Source of the DNA: DATKDP01 sp035546335
Lineage (GTDB): Bacteria; Acidobacteriota; Thermoanaerobaculia; Gp7-AA8
Reading direction: 5' to 3'
Assembly (NCBI GenBank): GCA_035546335.1
Contig: DATKDP010000056.1
Coordinates: 162,850 to 226,849, forward strand
DNA length: 64,000 bases
Position numbers and translations under genes: made by a program. Positions within the stretch are counted from its first letter, which is position 1. Every line of letters begins with the position of its first letter. Shown here one piece after another: positions 44,237 through 52,508 of this stretch. The notes under the pieces are model-generated. The model made no database searches. It was given only the letters and a program-made list of their open reading frames with translations, and was not told the DNA's origin.

Positions 44237-45051
44237 TCACGCCCCGCTCAATGGTTTTGTAACCTGGGCCACGGGCTTCTCCTGCAGGGCTCTGATGACG
44301 TCATTGCACTCCGCGATCTTGGAATGCATTTCTTCCTGGAGTGCTCTGATGATGCGGTCGCGCACGGCGGTCTCAGCCACATCTTCTCCATGAATGCGGC
44401 TCGGGAACGGATGCCGGAAAAAAGATCGACGCTGGAATTTGCGGCACTGACCTTGGAGAAAAAAATCTTTCTCGTTCGATCCCTGGGATGCAGAGCCTCA
44501 TACGCCTCCCAATCCGCGATCTCGACGACCGACTCTCTCCTCTGAAACTCTGCAGCCCAACGAATCTCGTCCCGATAGGAGAGAAGATCTGCATCCGGGC
44601 GCGGTAGTACGCGGCTGAATACTCCGGCGATCGTCTGAGCGTCACGCAGCGGCGCGATGAGTGCACTCAGCCATTGATCATCCGCAGGCAATGCCCGGTC
44701 CGTAAGGAACACGAGGATCTCGCCTTTGGCATACGTTGCTGCGAGATTCCTCGTCAAACCGTAATCGAACGAACCTGCCGGAACTGTCAACACCGTTGCA
44801 CCGCTTTCGACAAGCAGTGCAACTGTCGAGTCACACGATCCCGAATCGACGGCGACGATCTCGATGTCAACTTCTGCGCGCTGCGCGAACACCCGCGCAA
44901 GCAGCTCCCGTAAATCCGACGCCGCATTCTTGACCGGAAGGATTACGGAAACCACCGTATGCGCCTCGCCTGATGCGAGGCGTCGGAACCCTCCCGCGTT
45001 CATGACCTGGGCTGTCATTCCCCTGCTTGCGTCGACGACGCCGTTTCCCAT
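44237..45051 (-). pseudogene. Internally deleted, frameshifted GT2 rhamnosyltransferase-like gene
   Basis: The N-terminal part (VVSVILPVKNAASDLRELLA, AVDSGSCDSTVALL, FDYGLTRNLAATYAKGE) is clearly similar to the GT2 gene at 40.5-42.2 kb. Similarity stops at FSGIRSRAAFMEKMW near 44390. There a second frame takes over with VRDRIIRALQEEMHSKIAEC, matching that homologue's C-terminal coil, and ends at 44237; the first frame ends at 44248. About 340 residues of the homologue are missing, so a deletion of roughly 1 kb plus a frame change is the simplest reading. GGAG precedes ATG 45051. A short GT2 without the acceptor region might still be made. Confidence 0.72.
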
Positions 45052-45647
45052 CCTCTCTCCGGATAGCATCGAGAGTAACCGAATCACGACCGATTGTACC
45101 TTGAAGCGGTTCTCGTCGACGGGAGCCCCAATCGGTCGTCAGCATCGACGGGCATCTGTTTGAAGGTGGAAATCACGATCGAGAAGGAGCGTCACTGGTG
45201 CTGGAGCTCTCAATCGCTTGATCACCTCAGGGCTCACTCCCCTCGTGTGAGACAATCACCTCGACCGCACGACGAGTGGGCGATGCCCGGCCGCCAGTCG
45301 CGGGCTCTGGCGGCGAGCAGACCTCCTCAACCGACTAACATCGCTCAGAGCCTCGCGCAGGGTCTCATTCATCGACTGCAAGAAAGTTTACAGGAGCCGA
45401 ATAGTCCGAGACCAGCGGTTCGCGGTCGCCTATCGGATCATCTGCCGCGTGCTGCTGTGATCTTCTCTTCGAGAGACTGGTGAGAGAATCGAGCGGCGAT
45501 ACCTCGACGTTCTTCGGTCGAGTCTAGATCCCTCACTCGAAGCATCCTGACGAGTGTCGTGGGAACTCTGCGGGATGCTGATCGAATGCATTCAGCCGTC
45601 ACCGGGCGCGGCGCTCTGCGAGCGCAGTCGAGTGGGAGCATTGGAGC
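45052..45647. other. Gene-free stretch within the glycan locus
   Basis: About 600 bases lie between the deleted GT2 gene and the methyltransferase gene. Frames on both strands are short, Arg/Ser-rich and unrelated to recognisable families. A TACAAT on the minus strand at 45093-45098 could be a -10 box for the GT2 gene, but no -35 box fits at 17 bases. Confidence 0.4.
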
Positions 45648-46574
45648 TTATTCGGTCACGGTGAAGAACAATTCGTTCGACCGGATCGTCCCCGACTCGA
45701 CATCGACGCGGCGCACACCGGGAGTCGTCAGAACATGAGACGGAACGAGGGCGCTCAGGAGAGAAGGACTGCCGAATGTGGTGACGAGGCTCTGCCCGTC
45801 CATCCTCACCACGGCACACCTCGATGCATTCCGGCAGGCGATGGCCAGCGCGGATGACCCGTCCGGCTGCAAATTGAACGGGCGTCCCGCGCCTGTTTCG
45901 GCAGGATGGAGACCGGTGATGATGCAATCACCCTTGCGAAAAACGAACTTCACATCGTGGACTTCCACGGAAAGAGACTGTTCCCGCGCGAAACGTTGTG
46001 CCGCGCGCACCACGCCGGGAAACGCAGCGGGATTGTAGTCGTCGCCGATCAGGACACCGCCGGGCCGCAAAAATCGCCAGTACCTCGCCAGATCGGCGTA
46101 GACGGCCGATTCTTCATGGTCGGCATCGACGTAAATGAGATCCACGCAAACTCCCGCGAAATCGAGGGAATACGCGGCGCTTTCCGTCGTCGCCACCATC
46201 GGGAAGATGGCGCTCTGAAGTTCGCAGAGCTGCACATTGCTCAAGAAGGTATCGAAAAGCGGCAGCCTCCCGCCCACCGGTAGGATCGCGTCGAGAAACT
46301 GCGAGGTGTAGGTGCCAGGGCTTCCGACCCACGTGTCGACGCAGAGAATTGTCGGCTTCAGACCGCGGGAGTGAGCGAGCTGTGCCATGTGGATCGCCGA
46401 CGCACCCTTCCACGATCCCAATTCGATGATCGACGCCGGCTCGAGCTCGCTGATCACTTGCCGGAAGATTGGATGATCGCTGCCCCAGCCTTCCGGATCG
46501 CGTTCCTTTTGCGTCTGAAAACCTCTGTGGATTTCAGCGAGGCGACAGACGCGGACGAACTCGGCGAGCGTCAT
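45648..46574 (-). CDS. CmcI/Methyltransf_24-like methyltransferase with C-terminal IPT/TIG-like domain
   Basis: This 308-residue protein has a class I methyltransferase domain (1-220): ASIIELGSWKGASAIHMAQL as SAM motif I, ILCVDTWVGSPGTY, VDLIYVDADHEESAVYADL, and LRPGGVLIGDDYNP as the late motif with likely metal-binding acidic residues. The last 85 residues are an IPT/TIG-like domain with GAGRPFNLQPDGSSALAIAC and SNELFFTV. ATG 46574 overlaps the upstream 124-codon frame as ATGA. It probably modifies a sugar of the surface glycan; the substrate is unknown. Confidence 0.82.
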   Translation of the reverse strand: MTLAEFVRVCRLAEIHRGFQTQKERDPEGWGSDHPIFRQVISELEPASIIELGSWKGASAIHMAQLAHSRGLKPTILCVDTWVGSPGTYTSQFLDAILPVGGRLPLFDTFLSNVQLCELQSAIFPMVATTESAAYSLDFAGVCVDLIYVDADHEESAVYADLARYWRFLRPGGVLIGDDYNPAAFPGVVRAAQRFAREQSLSVEVHDVKFVFRKGDCIITGLHPAETGAGRPFNLQPDGSSALAIACRNASRCAVVRMDGQSLVTTFGSPSLLSALVPSHVLTTPGVRRVDVESGTIRSNELFFTVTE

Positions 46575-46945
46575 CGATCCACCGGTCTGTGCGACATCGA
46601 CCAGCCGCTTCGCGATTCAGAGCCGCAGAGATCTTGGTGAGGTCTTCTGGCCGCGGTTGGTGTGCGTCCTCGCGATCGACTCCAGCACCACTCGTGCTCC
46701 TGATCGCAGTGAATACCACGTTGTACTGTGACGATTGCGCGGCGTCTGGTGCGGACCGCCTTCATGCCGACACCAGGAGCGCAGACCACCGGCGCCTTCC
46801 CCGCCGGGCGGGATGCGGCCAGCGGGACGTCGAACCCCAGTTCCTCGAGCCAGCCCTCCACCGTGTACATCTGTGCGATCGTCATCGAGACGAAGCGATC
46901 GGGCGGAAACCGTTCTCGCCAAGCGGGCTCGTCAATCCTTTCCAT
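46571..46945 (-). CDS. Hypothetical 124-residue protein, possibly a damaged gene
   Basis: The frame starts MERIDEPAWRERFPPDRFVS with GAGG 5 bases before the ATG, and ends with an ATGA overlap with the methyltransferase gene, both signs of a real gene. The first half (up to about residue 65) looks protein-like. The second half is Arg/Ser-rich, and a different frame looks more coding there (PEDLTKISAALNREAA), so a frameshift near 46700 is possible. I recognise no family. Confidence 0.4.
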   Translation of the reverse strand: MERIDEPAWRERFPPDRFVSMTIAQMYTVEGWLEELGFDVPLAASRPAGKAPVVCAPGVGMKAVRTRRRAIVTVQRGIHCDQEHEWCWSRSRGRTPTAARRPHQDLCGSESRSGWSMSHRPVDR

Positions 46946-47084
46946 CCTCTCCTCTTCGAATGCGTGTGAAGCAAGGCTTGGGCGATTCTACCCTCGTCAA
47001 CATCAGGAAGCATCGACCGCCAGCTCCCGGTGCCGGTGTCGAAGCGCAGCGAAAGCACGCGGCATTCGCGGTTAGGAGCGTTTT

Positions 47085-47129
47085 GGCGATTCCTGATGCG
47101 GCTGCCGGCGCGCTGCCCATTTCTCTTCG
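47085..47129 (+). repeat. 45-bp duplicated block, copy 1
   Basis: The block runs from GGCGATTCCTGATGCGGCTG to CCCATTTCTCTTCG and matches 50142-50186 with one mismatch in the same orientation. It lies upstream of the membrane transferase gene. The rest of 46946-47212 shows nothing I can name. Confidence 0.75.
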
Positions 47130-47199
47130 AAGCCGTCTCCCGGGCTGCGATTCCCACGCCTTCGAGAGACAATTAGCGCGACCGTGTATCCGCTCGAGG

Positions 47200-47205
47200 T
47201 ATCCT
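47200..47205 (+). promoter_or_regulatory. Possible -10 box (leaderless start) of the GT-C-like gene
   Basis: TATCCT ends 7 bases before the GTG at 47213 and there is no Shine-Dalgarno between. Spacing is the same as for the prepilin and M50 genes. No -35 box is convincing. Confidence 0.35.
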
Positions 47206-47212
47206 GCGCCAC

Positions 47213-48724
47213 GTGAAGCGTGCCGAGCTTCTACTCCTCGGTTTCCTGATGCTCGCCGTGCTCGCGGCCGGTGCCGCCGTCTCCCTCCACCTTCTCGAAG
47301 CCGTCCCCCACGTCTCCGATGCGATCGCCTACGCCTTTCAGGCGAAGATCTTCGCCTCCGGACGGCTCGCGCTCCCCCCTTCCCCACTGCCCGAGCTGTT
47401 CGAGCAGGGACACGTGATTGTGGATGAATCGAGATGGAGCGGGAAATATCCTCCCGGCTGGCCGATCATCCTCGCAGCAGGGTTTCTCGCCGGTGCTCCA
47501 TGGCTGGTGAACCCTTTGCTCTCGGCTCTCTCGCTGTTTCTCGTCTGGAAGCTCGGCCGCGAGCTGTTCGACTCGACGACAGGACTTCTGGCCGCCGCGC
47601 TCCTCTCGATCGCGCCCATGTTCGTTCTGATGAGCGGCGACATGCTTGCGCACCCCGCGGCGCTCGCCGCGTCGCTCGCAACGCTCCTCGCCGTCGTCAG
47701 GGCGGACAAGGATCGGAGAAAGGCGACCACGGCTCTCGCCGGCTTTCTCGCGGGAATCACCTGTCTCATCCGTCCCTTCACCGGACTCACGCTGCTCTGG
47801 CCAGCCTTCGCATGGCTGATCTGGAGGCGGCGATCGCTCTCCGATCGGCTCGGCACTCTGGGGATCGTTCTTGCCGGAACACTCCCCGGCCTGTTGGGCT
47901 ACCTCGCCTACAACAGCCTGCTCTTCGGGAATCCGCTGGAAGCAGGCTATGCCCTCTCCAACCCGACCGATGGTGTCGACGCGTTCTCCATTCAAGCCGC
48001 CATCGGAAACCTTCCGCTCTGGTGGCAAAGGCTCAATCGACTCTCCTGGGGTTGGCCATGGCCGGATCTGATGATCCTGCTTCCTCTGCTGGTGCCCGGG
48101 CCGGGCCGCGGCCGCGACCTGATGCTCGCCGGATGCGCGGCCTCCCTGGTGGTCGCACACGTTCCCTACTTTTTCTTCGACATCATCTACGGCGGCGCGC
48201 GCTACGCATTCGAGGCGTTCGGGCCACTCGCCCTTCTCGGAGCACGATCCCTGATCACACTGCGTGACGTCTACCGCCGGGTCGCTGTGCGCTGGCCGCC
48301 GAAAGCCCGCACGATCGCCGGATCACTCCTTGCGGCGTCGCTGGGCTCCGCGATCGCGATCTTCCCGCTCGCCCGAATGCTCTCCCGCGAGATTCCGTAC
48401 CACGGCCGGATCTACCACGGAGTGACGAGGCAAACCGTCGAATCGGCCTCGCAGGCAGGCGTCGGAGACAACGCACTCGTCTTCGTCGACGCACCGATCT
48501 TTCACTACAGCTCGTTCTTTCTCGAGAACGAGCTCGACCCCGCCGGCGGAGCGCGCGTCTACGTGCGGGACATCGAGTCGCTGCGCGAGGCGGCGATCGC
48601 GGCGTTTCCTCGACGGGAAGTGTGGCGCATTCGAGTGGAGCTGACGAGCGTCCGCGGGCCGAATGTCTATGCCGACGCCTTCTCGATCCGTTCGGTCCGA
48701 TGGGAACGGCTGGCTTCGGAATGA
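47213..48724 (+). CDS. GT39-like (GT-C) membrane glycosyltransferase
   Basis: This 503-residue protein has an N-terminal helix, then an extracytoplasmic loop with HVSDAIAYAFQAKIFASGRL, whose Asp and following YxFQA match the catalytic loop of dolichyl/polyprenyl-phosphate-mannose-type transferases. About ten further helices follow, and a soluble C-terminal tail begins near residue 400. It would move a sugar from a polyprenyl-phosphate carrier on the periplasmic side. The start is GTG 47213. It is one of only two plus-strand genes in the glycan locus. Confidence 0.8.
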   Translation: MKRAELLLLGFLMLAVLAAGAAVSLHLLEAVPHVSDAIAYAFQAKIFASGRLALPPSPLPELFEQGHVIVDESRWSGKYPPGWPIILAAGFLAGAPWLVNPLLSALSLFLVWKLGRELFDSTTGLLAAALLSIAPMFVLMSGDMLAHPAALAASLATLLAVVRADKDRRKATTALAGFLAGITCLIRPFTGLTLLWPAFAWLIWRRRSLSDRLGTLGIVLAGTLPGLLGYLAYNSLLFGNPLEAGYALSNPTDGVDAFSIQAAIGNLPLWWQRLNRLSWGWPWPDLMILLPLLVPGPGRGRDLMLAGCAASLVVAHVPYFFFDIIYGGARYAFEAFGPLALLGARSLITLRDVYRRVAVRWPPKARTIAGSLLAASLGSAIAIFPLARMLSREIPYHGRIYHGVTRQTVESASQAGVGDNALVFVDAPIFHYSSFFLENELDPAGGARVYVRDIESLREAAIAAFPRREVWRIRVELTSVRGPNVYADAFSIRSVRWERLASE

Positions 48725-48796
48725 ATGTGCGCCGTCGTCGCCGTCGTTGGTAACACCTCCATCGAACCCCGTGAGAAGGACACAACTATGGAGATC

Positions 48797-48830
48797 TGTC
48801 CTTGTAGCAAGGACACCTTTGGGTTATTGT
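48797..48830 (+). promoter_or_regulatory. Promoter with overlapping perfect palindrome (putative operator)
   Basis: TGTCCTTG-TAG-CAAGGACA (48797-48815) is a perfect 8-bp inverted repeat. Its centre supplies a -35-like TTGTAG (48802-48807), followed after exactly 17 bases by TATTGT (48825-48830), which ends 6 bases before the ATG. The overlap of palindrome and -35 box is the geometry of a repressor-controlled promoter. AAGGACAC also occurs just upstream near 48775. Confidence 0.55.
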
Positions 48831-48836
48831 GGCGCG

Positions 48837-50153
48837 ATGACTCTCAATCCTCTCCTGGCAGAGAAGCTCAGCATCGCTCTCGCGACAGCGGAGCCACGCG
48901 ATCTCACACTTCGTGACGCCCGCATCCCCTCCTTCGCCGGAAAGGCTCACGCTGTCATCGGGATGCGCCGCGCGGGGAAGACTACCTTCCTCCACCAGCT
49001 TCTCGCCGAGCGGCGTCGAACGCTGCCGATCGAGCGTGCCATCTACCTCAGCTTCGACGACGACCGGTTGACGGATATCAATGTCCAGCAGCTCGGCTTT
49101 CTGCTCGAAGAATACTTCCGGCGTCATCCCGAGCTGAGGGGCCGCCAGGCGGCCCACTGGTTTCTCGACGAGATCCAGATGGTGAGCGGCTGGGAACGCT
49201 TCGTCCGGCGGGTCCTCGACAGCGAGAAGATCGAGATCGTGGTATCGGGCTCTTCGGCTCGCATGCTCTCGCGCGAAGTTCACACGTCGCTGCGCGGCCG
49301 AGCTATGCCGACGGTGATCCGCCCGTTCAGCTTCCGCGAATACCTGCGTCATCGCGGAGAGGAGCCCCTCGAGGAGCCCTCCCGCTGGACACCCGCCCAG
49401 CGGTCGCTCGTGGAGAAGCGCTTCCGGGAGTTCCTCGTCGAAGGCGGGTTTCCGGAGGCACAGGGACTGGAGCCTGCGCTTCGAGTCGAGCTGCTCCAGA
49501 GTTATGTCGACAGCGTCCTGTTCCGCGACGTGATCGAACGCCACGGCGTGACTCAGGTAACTGCGCTCCGATGGCTCGTCCGACAGTGTCTGCGCAATCC
49601 TGCAGGCAGCTTCAGCGTTCACCGCCTGTATCAGGATCTGCGCGCACAGGGGCATGCCGTCGGCAAAGACGGGGTCCATGCCATGCTGGGGCATCTCATC
49701 GATGCTTTTCTCCTCAGTGCCGTGCCGTTGGCGACCGAGTCGGAGCGACAGCGAAACTCCAACCCGCGAAAGCTCTATCCTGTCGATCCCGGGCTGATCA
49801 AGGCATTCGACACCAGCGGGCGAAGCAACCTCGGTCACGCTCTCGAGACGGCCGTATTCAACGAGCTGGAACGACGGGGTGCGGAGATCGGCTACGTAAA
49901 GAGGGGGGAAGGGGTCGAGGTGGACTTCCTGGCCCGACATCGTGCCGGCCTGGAGGAGCTGATTCAGGTCTGCGCCGACCCGTCCTCTGCCGAAACGCTG
50001 GCACGGGAGATCCGCGCGCTCGAGGGATCGGCCGGAGAGTACCCTCGAGCCGCCGCGCGCCTTCTCGTTCTCGACCGCGATGCGGCATCACTTGCTCGCC
50101 AGCCGGGGATCGATGTGCGGCCCGTTTACGAATGGCTCCTCGGCGATTCCTGA
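48837..50153 (+). CDS. AAA_14/DUF4143-type ATPase
   Basis: This 438-residue protein has a Walker A motif in AVIGMRRAGKTTFLHQLL, Walker B in HWFLDEIQMVSGWERFVRRV, and sensor-like EIVVSGSSARMLS followed by LRGRAMPTVIRPFSFREYL, the standard layout of AAA_14. The C-terminal DUF4143 half includes ALETAVFNELERRGAEIGYV and VEVDFLARH, a PD-(D/E)xK-like pattern (E...D). These ATPases are common, patchily distributed and of unclear function. ATG 48837 has no Shine-Dalgarno. Its stop codon lies inside the 45-bp duplicated block. It is flanked by glycan genes, so it is probably a later arrival. Confidence 0.88.
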   Translation: MTLNPLLAEKLSIALATAEPRDLTLRDARIPSFAGKAHAVIGMRRAGKTTFLHQLLAERRRTLPIERAIYLSFDDDRLTDINVQQLGFLLEEYFRRHPELRGRQAAHWFLDEIQMVSGWERFVRRVLDSEKIEIVVSGSSARMLSREVHTSLRGRAMPTVIRPFSFREYLRHRGEEPLEEPSRWTPAQRSLVEKRFREFLVEGGFPEAQGLEPALRVELLQSYVDSVLFRDVIERHGVTQVTALRWLVRQCLRNPAGSFSVHRLYQDLRAQGHAVGKDGVHAMLGHLIDAFLLSAVPLATESERQRNSNPRKLYPVDPGLIKAFDTSGRSNLGHALETAVFNELERRGAEIGYVKRGEGVEVDFLARHRAGLEELIQVCADPSSAETLAREIRALEGSAGEYPRAAARLLVLDRDAASLARQPGIDVRPVYEWLLGDS

Positions 50154-50186
50154 TGCGGCTGCCGGCGCGCTCCCCATTTCTCTTCG
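50142..50186 (+). repeat. 45-bp duplicated block, copy 2
   Basis: Same block as at 47085-47129, with one mismatch. It begins 12 bases before the end of the ATPase gene and includes the TGA stop. Together the copies bracket the GT-C-like gene and the ATPase gene as direct repeats about 3.0 kb apart. Confidence 0.75.
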
Positions 50187-50238
50187 TATCGTTCAGGATG
50201 TCGGGCCGGCCCATGTGTTTGGGGGCGAGCGCGATGCC

Positions 50239-52296
50239 TCATCCCCTTCCTCGATGCGCCTCCCAGGCGATGCCCCACTTCTCTTCGTAGAGCTGCTGGT
50301 TGCGTCTCCAGAGCGCCTGATACTCGTCATTCGACAGCTTGCGAAACGATGCCTGCCCGAAGTGATGGACGAACGAATCCTCGGCGCAGACGACGCGGTA
50401 TCCGGCCAGCCGAACGCGATGCGAATAGTCGTCGTCCTCGAACATCCCAATCGTGAATCGCTCATCGAGCGCGCCGACCTCGGCGTGAACCGCGCGGCGC
50501 ATCGCCACGCAGTACATCGCCGCAACGCGAATGGCGAAATGCTCTCCATCGTGCTCCGCCATGTACGCCGACGCGAACTCTTCCATCTCGTCCAGGGTCG
50601 AATAGGTCACATCGATCCGCGATTCGTTGCCGGAAAAGTTCGTGATGCTGACGGCGAGTCCGACCTCGCCGTCGTCGAGATGCCGGAGCAGGCGCGAGAG
50701 CCACCCTCCCGCAACGACCACATCGTTGTTGAGAATCACGAGCGATTCGCCTTCGGCAGCGGCAAGCCCCTGGTTCACGGCAGCCGCGAATCCACGGTTC
50801 GTCTCGTTGAGGATTGCACGGATCGACCCGCGTCGCTCCAGCGTCCGAAGGTACTCCTGCGTTCCATCCTCGGAGGCGTTGTCGATGACGATCACCTCGT
50901 GACCTGGATAGAGCGTCTTCTCCTCGAGACTCGCCAGGCAGAGCCTGGTGTGCTCGAGGTTGCCGAAGGTGATGACGATGATGCTCGCCTTCGGATGACA
51001 GGCCGCGACCCCAGCCTCGATCACATCGACTCTGGCACTCCAGGTGTTCTCCCTCGCCAGCTCGATTCGTCGTGCGACACGGGCCGGATCGCTCTCGCCC
51101 ACGGCCTCGTCGAGACGCGCCACGAATTCCTCCGCATCGCGCGCCACGTAGAGAGCGTCGTCATGGATCGACAGCTCGGGAAGGGCCGTTGCCACGACAG
51201 GTTTGCCGAGAGTGAAGTATTCGTAGAGCTTGACGGGATCGGTGGCTTCGGTGATCGGGTTGATGCGGAATGGAATGATGCAGACGTCGAACTGGCGCAG
51301 ATAGGCAGGTATCAGCTCGTACGGCTTCTGCCCGAGAAGATGAACGTTCGGTCGCGAGGCGAGACGCGCGGTGGAAACTCCAAATACACCGCCGACGAGG
51401 ACGAAGTTGTAGCGGGGGCGCTCGTCGGCAGCGTGGAGAATCAGATCGAGGTCGAGCCATTCGGCGATCGCACCGAAGTAGCCGATCCGAGGAGAGTCGA
51501 TCCCGTCGAGCGGCGTGAGATCCGGCATGCGCTCGAAGTGATCGAAGTCGGTGGCGTTGCGCGCCAGCACGATCGCCCGGCTCTTCTCCCGCCACTTCGC
51601 CTCCAGCCGCGCTCCGGTGACGATGACCAGGTCGGCGAGCTCCACCAGATCCTGCTCGGCCTCGATGAGCGAGGGGGCCACACCGGGGAAGTTCACCCAC
51701 TCATCCATGCAGTCGTAGGCGATCCTCCAGCCGAAGTCATCCCGCGCGGCGGCGGCGATCTCGGTCCAGCCGCTGATCTCCACGACGGAGACGGCACTGT
51801 GAATCCGGAAATCGCGCCGGAGACGGCGCAGACTCTCGAGGGCGGACGCCACTGCCTCGCGCCTCGCCGCGCCGTCGTGCTCGTAGTCTTCGAGTGGCTT
51901 CGGCAGACGGAGCGCGACTTCGTGAACGTTCCGAGCGACCTCCCGCGAATCGAAACATCGCTCTCGATTCCCGCTCGCCCTCGTCCTGCTGATGTAGAAG
52001 ATGCGGTGGCCTCTGCGCGCCAGCTCGGTCATGAGCTGTTGCGGTCTCTGCCAGCGAAAGTCCCAGTCGACGATGGAGAAGCAGATCAGGTCGTAGCGCC
52101 GGAGTGCCCCTGCATGATCCCGGCTCGCCGAGCGCACGCTCGCGAGAAAGCGCGCTTCGTCGACGGTGAGGATCTGGTTCGGATCCCAGAAACGCTTCAG
52201 CCAGCGCTTGGTGCGGCGAGGAAGGACGCGCCGCGCGAGGCTCAGCAGAGGCTGCGCCAGGCGGCGAAGGAAAAGTCGTCGGGAATGCGAAGTCAT
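50239..52296 (-). CDS. GT4-like/GT2 bifunctional glycosyltransferase
   Basis: This 685-residue protein is the short paralogue of the giant fusions: a basic N terminus (1-60), a GT4-like unit (about 65-420; DWDFRWQRPQQLMTELARRG, IGYFGAIAEWLDLDLI, PITEATDPVKLYEYFTLGK) and a GT2 unit (about 425-685; ASIIVITFGNLEHTRLCL, VIDNASEDGTQEYL, ILNNDVVVAGGW). It lacks the coil, the CxxC linker and the extra N-terminal domain. Two active sites in one chain suggest addition of two successive sugars. ATG 52296 has no strong ribosome binding site. Confidence 0.87.
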   Translation of the reverse strand: MTSHSRRLFLRRLAQPLLSLARRVLPRRTKRWLKRFWDPNQILTVDEARFLASVRSASRDHAGALRRYDLICFSIVDWDFRWQRPQQLMTELARRGHRIFYISRTRASGNRERCFDSREVARNVHEVALRLPKPLEDYEHDGAARREAVASALESLRRLRRDFRIHSAVSVVEISGWTEIAAAARDDFGWRIAYDCMDEWVNFPGVAPSLIEAEQDLVELADLVIVTGARLEAKWREKSRAIVLARNATDFDHFERMPDLTPLDGIDSPRIGYFGAIAEWLDLDLILHAADERPRYNFVLVGGVFGVSTARLASRPNVHLLGQKPYELIPAYLRQFDVCIIPFRINPITEATDPVKLYEYFTLGKPVVATALPELSIHDDALYVARDAEEFVARLDEAVGESDPARVARRIELARENTWSARVDVIEAGVAACHPKASIIVITFGNLEHTRLCLASLEEKTLYPGHEVIVIDNASEDGTQEYLRTLERRGSIRAILNETNRGFAAAVNQGLAAAEGESLVILNNDVVVAGGWLSRLLRHLDDGEVGLAVSITNFSGNESRIDVTYSTLDEMEEFASAYMAEHDGEHFAIRVAAMYCVAMRRAVHAEVGALDERFTIGMFEDDDYSHRVRLAGYRVVCAEDSFVHHFGQASFRKLSNDEYQALWRRNQQLYEEKWGIAWEAHRGRG

Positions 52297-52436
52297 CGTC
52301 GGCTCGCGACTCGAGCTCGGCCTGATTTCCGGCGCGAGCGCAGAATCGGATCGCGCGAGAGCTTAGTACAGTTCCGCGGAAACGATGATTGATGAGGTGA
52401 AGAGAGCGCTTTAGCAGTATCGGCGCGTGTGTTTCA

Positions 52437-52465
52437 GGGGCGGGCCCGGGACGTCCGCCCTCCCC
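52437..52465 (+). repeat. Repeat family B GC hairpin, diverged
   Basis: GGGCGGGCCCGGGACGTCCGCCC followed by TCCCC pairs GGGCGG with CCGCCC. It has the same GGGAC loop and pyrimidine tail as the other B copies and lies between divergent genes. Confidence 0.5.
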
Positions 52466-52495
52466 TTGTGGACGATCGAGCCGAGTGCGTTCTGA

Positions 52496-52501
52496 TATTC
52501 T
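52496..52501 (+). promoter_or_regulatory. Possible extended -10 box (leaderless start) of the M50 gene
   Basis: TATTCT with a TG two bases upstream (TGATATTCT) ends 7 bases before the ATG at 52509. No Shine-Dalgarno is present. Confidence 0.4.
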
Positions 52502-52508
52502 CCTTCGC

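Noticed and set aside
45094..45483. Plus-strand 129-codon frame in the gap after the damaged GT2 gene
   Set aside because: The start has no ribosome binding site and the composition (Arg, Ser, Pro) is that of non-coding GC-rich DNA.
50080..52392. Long plus-strand open frame (770 codons)
   Set aside because: It is antisense to the GT4-GT2 gene and has no recognisable domain.
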